This document shows, in pieces, positions 17,019 through 25,098 of a DNA stretch of 64,000 bases. Below the pieces are notes generated by a model. It had not been told where the DNA came from and searched no databases. It saw nothing but the letters and a program-made list of their open reading frames with translations. Made by a program: the position numbers and the translations under genes. This DNA is from Dyadobacter koreensis. Lineage in GTDB: Bacteria; Bacteroidota; Bacteroidia; Cytophagales; Spirosomataceae. Positions within the stretch are counted from its first letter, which is position 1. Each line of letters opens with the position of its first letter. The DNA lies in the NCBI RefSeq assembly GCF_900108855.1, contig NZ_FNXY01000001.1:1054001-1118000 (forward strand), read 5' to 3'.

Positions 17019-17192
17019 TTAAATATTTTTTACTTCAATTTTCTTTCCCATTAAGTTCAAAAGTTCCTCAATTTCAACGACTTTTACAAGGAGCCTTGCT
17101 TTATCCCTGGTTGAGTGCTCCACTCGTTTTTGCCTTAGCCTGGCTAATTCGAATGGTGATAGCCCTTCTATTTCTTTCATTAGCTCTCCCAT
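17019..17192 (-). CDS. 57-residue protein coupled to the recombinase
   Basis: An ATG-started frame of 57 codons (MGELMKEIEGLSPFELARLR at the start; VEIEELLNLMGKKIEVKNI at the end) begins at the base immediately after the recombinase stop codon, with no gap. The sequence is charged and helical and reads like a real product rather than a shadow. I do not recognise the family. Tight coupling suggests a role in recombination, for example a directionality or accessory factor, but this is inference. Confidence 0.55.
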   Translation of the reverse strand: MGELMKEIEGLSPFELARLRQKRVEHSTRDKARLLVKVVEIEELLNLMGKKIEVKNI

Positions 17193-17789
17193 TTATTTGC
17201 GTTTTGTGAATGTTCCCGTTTTTGTACCTGTATCTCTTAAGATACGATAGAGTGTCGAACGAGAACCAATATTGAAAGCTTTCATAATTTGTTCCGTTGA
17301 AGTTGCTCCTTCCTCATACGATATTTTAACCAAGTTTTTTATACTATTATACTTTTCCGAAAGGCCCTTTGGCTTTCCTCCTTTCCGACCTCTCGCCCTG
17401 GCTGCCGTTAATCCTGCGTTTGTCCGCTCTCGTAACACGTTACGCTCGTGCTCAGCCAGAACACAAAAAATTTGAACAATAAGAGTACCTGTTGCAGTTG
17501 TTGTATCAATAGGTTCGGAAAGGGATTTTATATTTATCCCTTTATCTCTGAGCTGCTCAATGAACTGAATTAATTGTACAGTTGTCCTACCTAAACGATC
17601 CAATCTCCAAACGACCAAAGTGTCACCCTGCCGAATGTAATTGAGTAATTGTTGAAGCTCAGGCTTTTCCGATTTGACGCCGGATACTTTATCTGTAAAG
17701 ATTTTTTTAATTCCAGTTTTAGCGAAAGCATCAAGTTGCAAATCTAAATTCTGTTCTTGGGTAGACACCCGTGCATATCCAACTTCCAT
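17193..17789 (-). CDS. Serine recombinase (resolvase/invertase family)
   Basis: The frame opens at 17843, but the ATG at 17789 begins the conserved N-terminus directly: MEVGYARVSTQEQNLDLQLD, with catalytic Ser9. The 198-residue product continues with VVWRLDRLGRTTVQLIQF (the DRLGR active-site motif), AEHERNVLRERTNAGLTAAR, the GRKGGKPKGL linker and a C-terminal helix-turn-helix (ATSTEQIMKAFNIGSRSTLY). It cuts and rejoins DNA at specific sites to invert or resolve segments. A candidate binding site is present just upstream (17831-17871). It leads the minus-strand series that includes the antitoxin-like, DprA-like and PRTase genes, which points to horizontal transfer of the module. Confidence 0.95.
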   Translation of the reverse strand: MEVGYARVSTQEQNLDLQLDAFAKTGIKKIFTDKVSGVKSEKPELQQLLNYIRQGDTLVVWRLDRLGRTTVQLIQFIEQLRDKGINIKSLSEPIDTTTATGTLIVQIFCVLAEHERNVLRERTNAGLTAARARGRKGGKPKGLSEKYNSIKNLVKISYEEGATSTEQIMKAFNIGSRSTLYRILRDTGTKTGTFTKRK

Positions 17790-17830
17790 TTGTACACTAT
17801 TGTTAACTGAATGCAATATAATGTACTTTG

Positions 17831-17871
17831 AAATAGGATACAATAAGATGAGACAACGCTATATCCTATTT
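17831..17871. promoter_or_regulatory. Inverted repeat, candidate recombinase site or operator
   Basis: AAATAGGATA (17831-17840) and TATCCTATTT (17862-17871) are perfect 10-bp inverted repeats 21 bp apart, 40-80 bp upstream of the recombinase start. Serine recombinases bind such paired half sites; a TGTAC-containing stretch between here and the gene could be a further subsite. The function is inferred from position. Confidence 0.45.
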
Positions 17872-18179
17872 TGAGCTAAATGGGAACTAAAAGGGAAGAA
17901 AACAAGAGGAGATGAAAAGTACACAAATACGTCCGATTGAATGAACCGAAAACGTCCATAGATAAAATTTATAACCTACATAAATTGGTTATTTGTTAGG
18001 TGTTCCGGAGAATCTGACAATTTAACTGTAGGGTTAGGTAATATCGGTTTAAATAGCTGATAAACGGTAACATATATAACTTAGATAGACTATTGGCTAC
18101 GCCGAGATTACAGATATTTACAGTTGTATTAATTTGAACTTAGCTTTGCAGATCTAGGCCTTCTTATGAATAATATAAT
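17872..18179. other. AT-rich spacer between recombinase and ModE-like gene
   Basis: About 300 bp with no supportable gene. It separates two divergently transcribed units and probably holds the promoter of the ModE-like gene. Confidence 0.4.
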
Positions 18180-18524
18180 ATGAACCGAAAAACTGAGATA
18201 CGTATACGGCACTGGGTTTTTATCGATGATATAAAGTTTTTCGGCCCAGTCCGTTATGAACTTCTGGAACATATTGCCAAAACCGGTTCCATCTCAAAAG
18301 CCGCAAGTGCCATGGGACTTTCTTATAAAAAAGCCTGGGCCATGGTTGATGCAATGAACACCAGTGGGAGTAGTCCCTATATAATCCCGCAAAAAGGCGG
18401 AACACATGCTGGCGGAACTGTTCTGACAGAGACTGGCAAAAAAGTCATGGAGGCTTACAAAAATTTTAATGAGAAACTCCTTGAAATTGTAAAAGCAGAA
18501 AAAGAGCTGTTGTCTGTAATCTGA
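18180..18524 (+). CDS. ModE-like winged-helix regulator (DNA-binding domain only)
   Basis: A 114-residue protein matching the N-terminal LysR-like winged helix of ModE: KFFGPVRYELLEHIAKTGSI, then SKAASAMGLSYKKAWAMVDA and the glycine-rich wing ending GGTVLTETGKKVMEAY. The C-terminal molybdate-binding (Mop) domains of E. coli ModE are absent, as in many Bacteroidota homologues. ModE represses or activates molybdenum transport and molybdoenzyme genes. A strongly ModE-box-like palindrome lies 37 bp after this gene at the promoter of the next, so it probably controls the receptor downstream. How it senses the metal without Mop domains is open. Confidence 0.9.
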   Translation: MNRKTEIRIRHWVFIDDIKFFGPVRYELLEHIAKTGSISKAASAMGLSYKKAWAMVDAMNTSGSSPYIIPQKGGTHAGGTVLTETGKKVMEAYKNFNEKLLEIVKAEKELLSVI

Positions 18525-18560
18525 TTTTTTTGATCTAGCACCAACAAGCTAAATAGAAGT

Positions 18561-18581
18561 GTATATATTTGCGATATATAC
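18561..18581 (+). promoter_or_regulatory. ModE-box-like operator overlapping a -7 box
   Basis: GTATATA (18561-18567), 7-bp spacer, TATATAC (18575-18581) is a perfect inverted repeat resembling the known ModE consensus (two TATATA half sites about 6-7 bp apart). It overlaps TATATTTG (18564-18571), a match to the -7 consensus TAnnTTTG. The receptor ATG follows 20 bp later. A bound ModE-like protein would cover this promoter. Confidence 0.7.
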
Positions 18582-18601
18582 AGCAATACATATCGCTTTT
18601 A

Positions 18602-20584
18602 ATGAAAACATTTCTATTCCTTTTTGCTTTAACAACTTTTTTGCCTGAGCTGGTGCGAGGGCAACAAACATCGGATTCAATCAATACCAGCAGGACTTTC
18701 CAACTTGGGGAAGTAAGAATTTCTGGTACATCAGGAAAAGATACTACTAATGTGCTTACCTATCAGCGAATAGAAAAATTCAACCGAACTGATATTTCCA
18801 ATGCGCTAAACATGCTGCCTGGTGTAAGTATTGCCAATGTTGGCCCACGAAATGAATCCGTGGTTTATGTGCGGGGATTTGACCTTCGCCAGGTGCCGGT
18901 ATTCATTGATGGTGTCCCGGTTTATGTTCCCTATGACGGCTACGTGGACATGGGCCGGTTTACCACCTTTGATCTTGCCGAAATCAATGTTTCAAAAGGG
19001 TTTGCATCGATCCTTTACGGGGCAAACACCATGGGTGGAGCTATCAACCTGGTTTCACGAAAACCGGTCAGCAAATTCGAAATTAATGGCCGGGCAGGTA
19101 TTTTCAGTGGTGATGGTTACCGGTGGAATGTGAACGCCGGGTCCAGATTTGGCAAGTTCTTCTACCAAGTCGGTGCTTCGCAGTTGAAACAGGAAACATT
19201 TCCATTGTCTGAGGATTTTAAACAAAAAAAATACCAGCAGACCCACAACCGGGCGAATGCATACCGCGACGATCTCAAATTTAGCGTTAAAGCAGGTTTT
19301 ATGCCCAACGCAACCGACGAGTATGTGATCGGCTATGTCAACCAAAAGGGAGAAAAAGGCAATCCACCGTATGTAGGTGACGATTCGAAGATCACGACAC
19401 GTTTTTGGCAGTGGCCAAAGTGGAACAAACAAAGCTTGTATTTTATATCCAACACAGCTGTTGGTGAGAAAAGTAAAGTGAAGACCCGTTTGTACTTTGA
19501 CACGTTTGTAAACCAGCTGTTCAGCTACGATGACACTACCTATACCAAGCAAACCCGGCCTTATGCGTTTCAAAGTTTTTACGACGATTATACATTCGGT
19601 GGCAATGCAGAATACGAGTCAAGGGCCTTGGATGGTAATATTTTCAAGCTGAATGTGCAGTATAAGCGTGACGTACACAGGGAGCATGATCTGGGTGAGC
19701 CCGTGCAGGGCTATATTGATAATACAATGTCCGTAGGCATTGAAAACACGTATCAGATAACGCCTTCCCTGGCCGTTATTCCCGGCATAAGCTTTAATAT
19801 GCGCAGCAGTGACAAAGCCCAGGAATACAATGCAACGACCAAAGAAATCACCAATTTTGCTGACAGTAAGAACAATGCAGTCAATGCGCAGATAGGACTG
19901 TTTTGGGATATCAACACCAGCCATTCTGTGAAAGGATCAGTGGCCCGCAAAACCCGGTTTGCTACCATTAAAGACCGCTATTCCTACCGGATGGGCCAGG
20001 CCATTCCCAACCCTGACCTGGAAGCGGAAGCGGCTGTTAACTTTGATTTAAGCTATTCAGGAAAAATTGCAGACAAACTCAGCTTGCAAGCAAGCATTTT
20101 TAACAGCAATATTAATGACATTATACAGCAGGTCGATAATGTACAGCCGGGACGCTTTCAGCTGCAAAATGCAGGAAAAGCAAGGTTCTATGGCGCGGAA
20201 GCGGGCCTGGATTACCGGGTCATTTCCGGGCTTAGCATTGGTTCAAACTATTCTTTTATCAAAAGAAAAAACAAAACCAACCCGGCCATTCTTTTCACCA
20301 ACGTTCCCGAGCACAAGGTTTTCGCATATGCTGATTATTCTTTCCTGAAGCGTGCCCACGTGCTAGCAAGCCTGGAACACAACAGCGACCGTTACAGTAC
20401 CAGCTATGGAACCCGGGCCAAAGCTTATACGCTAGTCAATGCCAAGGCGTCAGTTAAACTTTATAAATCCATCTTGGCAGAAGCGGGCCTGAACAATATT
20501 TTTGATGTCAATTACAGTCTGGTTGAAGGTTTTCCGGAAGCCGGACGAAATTTCTTTGTGAACCTGGTATTCAGTCATTTTTAA
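18602..20584 (+). CDS. TonB-dependent outer-membrane receptor, probably molybdate-regulated
   Basis: The start is the ATG at 18602; the earlier TTG at 18569 lies inside the operator. The 660-residue protein has a signal peptide (MKTFLFLFALTTFLPELVRG), a plug (RIEKFNRTDISNALNMLPGV, VVYVRGFDLRQVPVFIDGVP, GANTMGGAINLVSRKP) and a C-terminal barrel ending in a Phe-rich strand (NFFVNLVFSHF). There is no carboxypeptidase-like extension and no SusD partner, so it resembles metal-chelate or small-molecule receptors rather than SusC. The ModE-like regulator and operator upstream suggest uptake of molybdate or tungstate, or of a complexed form. Confidence 0.92.
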   Translation: MKTFLFLFALTTFLPELVRGQQTSDSINTSRTFQLGEVRISGTSGKDTTNVLTYQRIEKFNRTDISNALNMLPGVSIANVGPRNESVVYVRGFDLRQVPVFIDGVPVYVPYDGYVDMGRFTTFDLAEINVSKGFASILYGANTMGGAINLVSRKPVSKFEINGRAGIFSGDGYRWNVNAGSRFGKFFYQVGASQLKQETFPLSEDFKQKKYQQTHNRANAYRDDLKFSVKAGFMPNATDEYVIGYVNQKGEKGNPPYVGDDSKITTRFWQWPKWNKQSLYFISNTAVGEKSKVKTRLYFDTFVNQLFSYDDTTYTKQTRPYAFQSFYDDYTFGGNAEYESRALDGNIFKLNVQYKRDVHREHDLGEPVQGYIDNTMSVGIENTYQITPSLAVIPGISFNMRSSDKAQEYNATTKEITNFADSKNNAVNAQIGLFWDINTSHSVKGSVARKTRFATIKDRYSYRMGQAIPNPDLEAEAAVNFDLSYSGKIADKLSLQASIFNSNINDIIQQVDNVQPGRFQLQNAGKARFYGAEAGLDYRVISGLSIGSNYSFIKRKNKTNPAILFTNVPEHKVFAYADYSFLKRAHVLASLEHNSDRYSTSYGTRAKAYTLVNAKASVKLYKSILAEAGLNNIFDVNYSLVEGFPEAGRNFFVNLVFSHF

Positions 20585-20590
20585 GAAGTA

Positions 20591-21724
20591 ATGGCGGTAA
20601 TGAGAAACTTATTGAAAACAGTTTTACAAAATAACCCAGGTTGGTTTAAAGCCAGCCTAGGCTTGGCTGTTTTCATTTCGTGTGGTCTCGCTGAAGGGTT
20701 TCAAAATAAAAATGCAGAAACTTATGTTTTGCAGTATCCCGCTAATTTCGGATCGCGGTTTGTCATTCCGGCCGATAATCCTACCACCAAAGATGGTGTT
20801 TATCTGGGGCGGCTGCTTTTTTATGAAAAAGCCTTATCGGCAAATAACGACATCTCCTGCGAAAGCTGCCATCAGCAAAGATTGGCTTTTACGGATGGGA
20901 AAGCATTCAGCACCGGCACGGACGGTTCTTTAACCGCCAGAAATTCAATGTCTCTGGCTAATCTTTTGTGGGTACGCAATTTTTTCTGGGATGGGCGTTC
21001 GCCCGGCCTTGAAGATCAGGCCAGATTCCCCTTGACAGATCCACACGAAATGGGTCAGTCATTAAGCGAGTCGGCCAGAAAGCTAAACAGCACCGTTTTG
21101 TATCCACCTCTGTTTAAAAAGGCTTTTGGAAGCAGCGTGATTACCCAGGACCAGATATTGAAAGCGCTGTCTCAATTTGAACGTACATTGATCTCGGCTG
21201 GCTCAGATTATGACAAGTATTTGGCGGGCGATTACCATCCCACTGCTCAGCAGCTTAGGGGATTGTTGTTGTTTGAAAGCGCCCCTGACCCTAAGCGTGG
21301 CATAAGAGGGGCCAACTGCACGCACTGCCACGGCGGGGTTAAAACATTCAAAGAACTCTTTCATAATAATGGCCTAGATAGTATAGCTTCTGATTTGGGA
21401 AGAGAGAAAATTACCAGGCAAAGTGCAGACCGGGCAAGGTTCAGAGTCCCTACCCTACGCAATATTATGCTAACCGCACCTTACATGCACGATGGTAGGC
21501 TTTCAACCATTGAGCAGGTCCTTGACCATTATAGCGAGCACATTGTGCAAAGTCCGACACTCAGCGCTTTTCTGCAAGACATTTCCAATGAAACCGGTGG
21601 CAAGAACCTTGCGCTCACAAAAGACGAGAAAGCAGATTTGACGGCCTTCCTGGGTATGCTGACCGATTCATCCTTTATAACCAATCCTGCATTTTCCAAT
21701 CCCCATCCCATTAACCATCCATAA
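20591..21724 (+). CDS. Di-heme cytochrome c peroxidase (CcpA/MauG family)
   Basis: A 377-residue exported protein with two heme-binding sites, CESCH (residues 90-94) and CTHCH (243-247). Family motifs include LGRLLFYEKALSANNDISCE, RNSMSLANLLWVRNFFWDGR and RFRVPTLRNIMLTAPYMHDG. These periplasmic enzymes reduce hydrogen peroxide or, as in MauG, carry out oxidative protein modification. The N-terminus is hydrophobic and contains a possible lipobox (VFISC31). It begins 6 bp after the receptor gene stop and ends 3 bp before the next gene, so all three are one operon. The link between a peroxidase and a molybdoprotein is unusual. Confidence 0.93.
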   Translation: MAVMRNLLKTVLQNNPGWFKASLGLAVFISCGLAEGFQNKNAETYVLQYPANFGSRFVIPADNPTTKDGVYLGRLLFYEKALSANNDISCESCHQQRLAFTDGKAFSTGTDGSLTARNSMSLANLLWVRNFFWDGRSPGLEDQARFPLTDPHEMGQSLSESARKLNSTVLYPPLFKKAFGSSVITQDQILKALSQFERTLISAGSDYDKYLAGDYHPTAQQLRGLLLFESAPDPKRGIRGANCTHCHGGVKTFKELFHNNGLDSIASDLGREKITRQSADRARFRVPTLRNIMLTAPYMHDGRLSTIEQVLDHYSEHIVQSPTLSAFLQDISNETGGKNLALTKDEKADLTAFLGMLTDSSFITNPAFSNPHPINHP

Positions 21725-21727
21725 ACT

Positions 21728-22241
21728 ATGTCCGAACCTAAACTTTTCAATCGTAGCATTGCAGTTAGCTTTTTGCTTCTTTTGTCCATTGCATTTTCAT
21801 CCCAGGCGCAAAATACGGCAACACTTTCTATCAGTGGGGAAGTAACGACGCCTTTGGAGCTGAAACTAGCAGAACTGGCCAGTTTCAAACAGGTAAGCCC
21901 ATAAAGTGAAAGACCGAGACAGAAAAGAACATGAATTTTCGGGTGTTGCTTTAATTGAGATCCTGGAAAATGCAGGCGTGACCACAGGAAGCAACCTGCG
22001 CGGTGAAAATCTGGCTAAGTATGTGCTGATCTCGGCTGCTGATGGTTATGAAGTACTTTATGCACTTGCCGAAATTGATCCTGAGTTTACTGACCAGGTG
22101 ATTTTGCTCGCAACAAAGAAAGACGGGCAGCCACTTGCCAACGGCGAAGGTCCATTCCGGATCATTACGCCTAATGATAAAAAGCCCGCCCGCTGGATCC
22201 GGGAAGTGCGTTCTATTAAAGTCGCATTTACCAAAAATTAA
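21728..22241 (+). pseudogene. Molybdopterin-binding (sulfite oxidase-like) secreted protein, frameshifted
   Basis: The ATG at 21728 gives a signal peptide (MSEPKLFNRSIAVSFLLLLS, cut after AQA-type site) and the start of a domain (TLSISGEVTTPLELKLAELA), then a stop at 21902-21904. The continuation lies one frame over: HKVKDRDRKEHEFSGVALIE, ILENAGVTTGSNLRGENLAK, GYEVLYALAEIDPEF, up to 22241. Removing one C from the CCC at 21898-21900 joins both parts without a gap. The fold is that of the Oxidored_molyb domain, here without an obvious molybdenum-ligand Cys. Its presence supports the molybdenum theme of the locus. It is either a recent indel or a sequencing error. Confidence 0.75.
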
Positions 22242-22489
22242 ACATAATCAATGCTTTTATAACGGGTCAGATTACCAAATTACATTCTAAACACCTAATT
22301 ATTAGACATCTAATTACGGTTACATAATTGAGGAGATAGCCTACTACAATGAAAGAGTTAAGTGAGAAGAATGACGCCACGGTGAAATTGAATGTCAAAT
22401 GGTAGGTAAAATACTACACTTCACCCTTTGATCATTACACAAGGTTCAGAACAAGCCGGATAAAGAGACTTAATTTTGTATTCGGAATG

Positions 22490-22912
22490 CTACATCTTTT
22501 CACCAGGTAAAGTAGCAAGTTCCCAATATTCGCATATAGCCCCAAGTTGTTTTTTTAAACCTTCATAAGTAGTGGCTTTCACATAAAAGCCTTGAACCAG
22601 CGACATGTATGCATCATCGACATCCTTAGGATTTACTGAATCAGAGAGAAATATAAATGGGATCGTCCTTCGCTTCAACTTATCATCAGCATTAATAACC
22701 TCCTTTAATTCTAAACCATTCATCTGCGGAAGGTACAAATCGCATAATATTATAAATGGCCTTTCCTTACAGCTATTGAGATAATCGATTAGTTCCTGTC
22801 CGGTTGCAAAGTTGATAACTTTGCTAGTACAACCAATCGATTCGAGTACATCTGTTACCAGGTACCTGTCATCTTCATCTCCCCCTACATATAAAATTGG
22901 TCCGTTTTCCAT
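22490..22912 (-). CDS. Stand-alone response regulator receiver domain
   Basis: The frame opens at 22951, but the ATG at 22912 gives a standard start (MENGPILYVGGDEDDRYLVT). The 140-residue product is a single receiver domain: acidic pocket GDEDD, phosphorylation site Asp58 in FIILCDLYLPQMNG, the Ser in IPFIFLSDS and the Lys in GFYVKATTYEGL. It has no output domain, so it probably passes a signal by protein contact, as do CheY-like proteins in hybrid histidine-kinase pathways. No kinase gene is adjacent. Confidence 0.85.
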   Translation of the reverse strand: MENGPILYVGGDEDDRYLVTDVLESIGCTSKVINFATGQELIDYLNSCKERPFIILCDLYLPQMNGLELKEVINADDKLKRRTIPFIFLSDSVNPKDVDDAYMSLVQGFYVKATTYEGLKKQLGAICEYWELATLPGEKM

Positions 22913-23216
22913 TTTAGCGTTATATAAAATCAACTTTAAAAATCCTGCCAAAATGCCTGAAAAAAATTTTCAAAAAGATATAGAAATCACCTGCGTCTAG
23001 CCTGTTAGGAGAATTTCACAAAAACCACCGTTTTCCCCAGACAGAATATATGCCTGTATGTCTGACATACAATCGCATTTTTAAATATTTGTAAATCAAC
23101 ACAGCTTTGATGTACTTTGTTGAAACAAGAATGGCAAACTTTAATTCTAGGTTCCGAAGGGTAATTTCTTGGACTACGGAGATACCATAAAATACCTGCC
23201 AAAATGTAAGGCCTTT

Positions 23217-23735
23217 TTAATCTTCGAAAATAAAAGAAATGGGAAGATTGAATCTCACCCTAACCGGTTTACCCGATATAGTGCCAGGCCTCCAATTTGG
23301 CATCGAATTTATTAACCGAACAGCTTCCTGATCACAGCCGAATCCAAGACCTTTTACGATATTTATATATTTAATTTCCCCAGTATCCTCTACCGTGAAA
23401 GCGACGAAAACCCGTCCCGAGATGCCTGCTTTTTTACCTTTTGCAGGCATTTTCAGGTTGGCCCTAATAAATGAAAACAAAGCCTTAGTACCACCAGGAA
23501 ATGTTGGTGGTTGTTCATATGCACCAAAAACCCTATTGTCTTGGAGTTGTCGTTCATGCTGTAAAGCATTTGGCATGTCATCTCGGAACAACTGTTTAGG
23601 CGCATCAGTAATAACGCGGCCAGTATCAATTGATATTTTTGACATAAGAATTATTTCAGGATGCCCCACCCACATCGAATTCTCCATTACCAGGAGCAGA
23701 AGAATTAAAGTGTACGTGAAGATTTTACGAAACAT
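23217..23735 (-). CDS. TonB C-terminal domain protein
   Basis: A 172-residue protein with an N-terminal membrane segment (KIFTYTLILLLLVMENSMWV) and a C-terminal TonB domain: GRVFVAFTVEDTGEIKYINI, VKGLGFGCDQEAVRLINSMP, NWRPGTISGKPVRVRFNLPI. In Bacteroidota such short TonB_C proteins are abundant and may energise particular receptors or act as periplasmic partners. The Pro-rich linker of a classical TonB is short here (about 60 residues), so it may not span the periplasm. It stands alone, with no ExbB/ExbD beside it. Confidence 0.85.
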   Translation of the reverse strand: MFRKIFTYTLILLLLVMENSMWVGHPEIILMSKISIDTGRVITDAPKQLFRDDMPNALQHERQLQDNRVFGAYEQPPTFPGGTKALFSFIRANLKMPAKGKKAGISGRVFVAFTVEDTGEIKYINIVKGLGFGCDQEAVRLINSMPNWRPGTISGKPVRVRFNLPISFIFED

Positions 23736-24112
23736 AACAAATCAGTATATATAATTTTATTAAATATAATAAACCGTTTATTAATTACCCATTTTAAAAT
23801 TATTTTTCTTCACATCAGCGGGCAAATATGTCTCAATGGAAATGAGCCTAGATGCCAACAGCTGAGTTTAGGCTCTTTTCAATGATACGAAATTTTGAAG
23901 CTGTTTGTAGTTTCCTTCTGTTATTCCATTATCTGTTAGATATTTTAGTCCCTGCAAAACATCTATTGGTGCAAGCAATAATCCTTTGTAAATTATACTT
24001 ATATTGAAACAATTAGTTAATTGGATTTTGCTGATAGGTCATTTTGACCTACCCTCAGAAACACCTGAAAATCTACTTTCAACCGTCTAAAAACCAGGGA
24101 GAACCACAGCAA
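23736..24112. other. Intergenic, no gene seen
   Basis: About 380 bp of AT-rich sequence with no coding-like frame. It should contain the promoter for the TonB-like gene on the minus strand. Confidence 0.4.
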
Positions 24113-24593
24113 CTACGAGAATTCAGCAATAATATTTAAAGTCTTAAAATAATAGCTAATTAATATCAGTAGTGGCAGTGCACACCATGCATTGAATATC
24201 AATTCTAAACCGTTCTGACCATCCGTGCCATAACATAAGAATTGCGGATCAGAAGAAAATACGCCTAAAGCACATTGGATAAATGTTAATGTAAGAGCAT
24301 TGAATAAACCCAGCTGCTTTTTCAAAAGCTGATTACCATGAACTTCTTTACGTTTAAGGTAAAAATTAAAAAGCAAAGGCGTTAAAATACAACCAAACAA
24401 GCAAAGAAACCAAGTGAGCCTAATTGATTGCACACAGTTAATGTAAAAACATATCAAATATAGACTGGATTGCAAAAAGTAGATATAGTGGTACTGCGCA
24501 AAAGAAAAATCCAAAAATGCAGAACTGGACGGTATACTTAACAAATGCAAATTCTGTTCGCTTGAATCTGTGCTCTTCTACGCGTTGTTCCAT
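24113..24593 (-). pseudogene. Small integral membrane protein, frameshifted
   Basis: From the ATG at 24593 the frame reads MEQRVEEHRFKRTEFAFVKY then a membrane segment and stops after 51 codons at FDMFLH. Removing one A from the A5 run at 24445-24449 joins this to the next frame (YINCVQSIRLTWFLCLFGCI, then LTPLLFNFYLKRKEVHGNQL) and gives a 159-residue protein with four hydrophobic segments ending at the TGA at 24113. The charged N-terminus and even spacing of segments make one original gene likely. No family is recognised. A homopolymer indel may be a sequencing error. Confidence 0.45.
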
Positions 24594-25098
24594 ATTTTCC
24601 TATCAAAATGCTGTTGGCAATAAACTCTACAAAGCTCAAATATAGTAATTCGTTACCAGATCTTTTTTTTGACTGTAATCTCACTGGACATTAAGGTTCA
24701 TCGTGCTACTAAGTGAAAAGCTCGTGAGCTCACCATCGTGAGACAACTCACCTGGTGCACCAGCTGATCAGAACGCAACGCAAGAAGTGAGCTCTCGTGG
24801 CAATACTGAAAGAATCTTACCAAAAAGCCTCTTACCCCCTTGTTCCCATAATAATCAGTTAACATAATAATGGCTATTAGACACAGGGAATTCGTCTAAA
24901 CCTGATTTCTTGGAACATTAATTCTTAATCTCAAACTCTTAAAAAAACGATCCTTTTAATGTTATAAATCTACTCTCCGTGTATCTGATAAAAGTTATTG
25001 TAATATAGGCGCGAAAAGCCTAATTTAGGAAACCCTGCCGGTAATGTGTCGTGATTGTTCTTACCATAATTTGTTTGAAATTAACAATGTGAGCGTAT
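24594..25098. other. Intergenic with palindromic sequence cluster
   Basis: About 500 bp with no supportable gene. It holds GTGAGCTCAC (24724-24733), CTGGTGCACCAG (24752-24763) and a later GTGAGCTC that can pair back to the first, within 75 bp. This is an unusual density of palindromes. It is not a tRNA: no acceptor/TPsiC arrangement could be drawn. Confidence 0.4.

Noticed and set aside
19055..19573. 172-codon frame opposite the TonB receptor
   Set aside because: Antisense shadow of a strong coding region.
23005..23202. 65-codon minus-strand frame with Cys pairs (VCHSCF)
   Set aside because: Looked like a zinc-binding peptide, but composition and lack of context suggest chance.
24720..24800. 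tRNA-like or small RNA structure
   Set aside because: No cloverleaf with proper T-arm and anticodon arm can be drawn.
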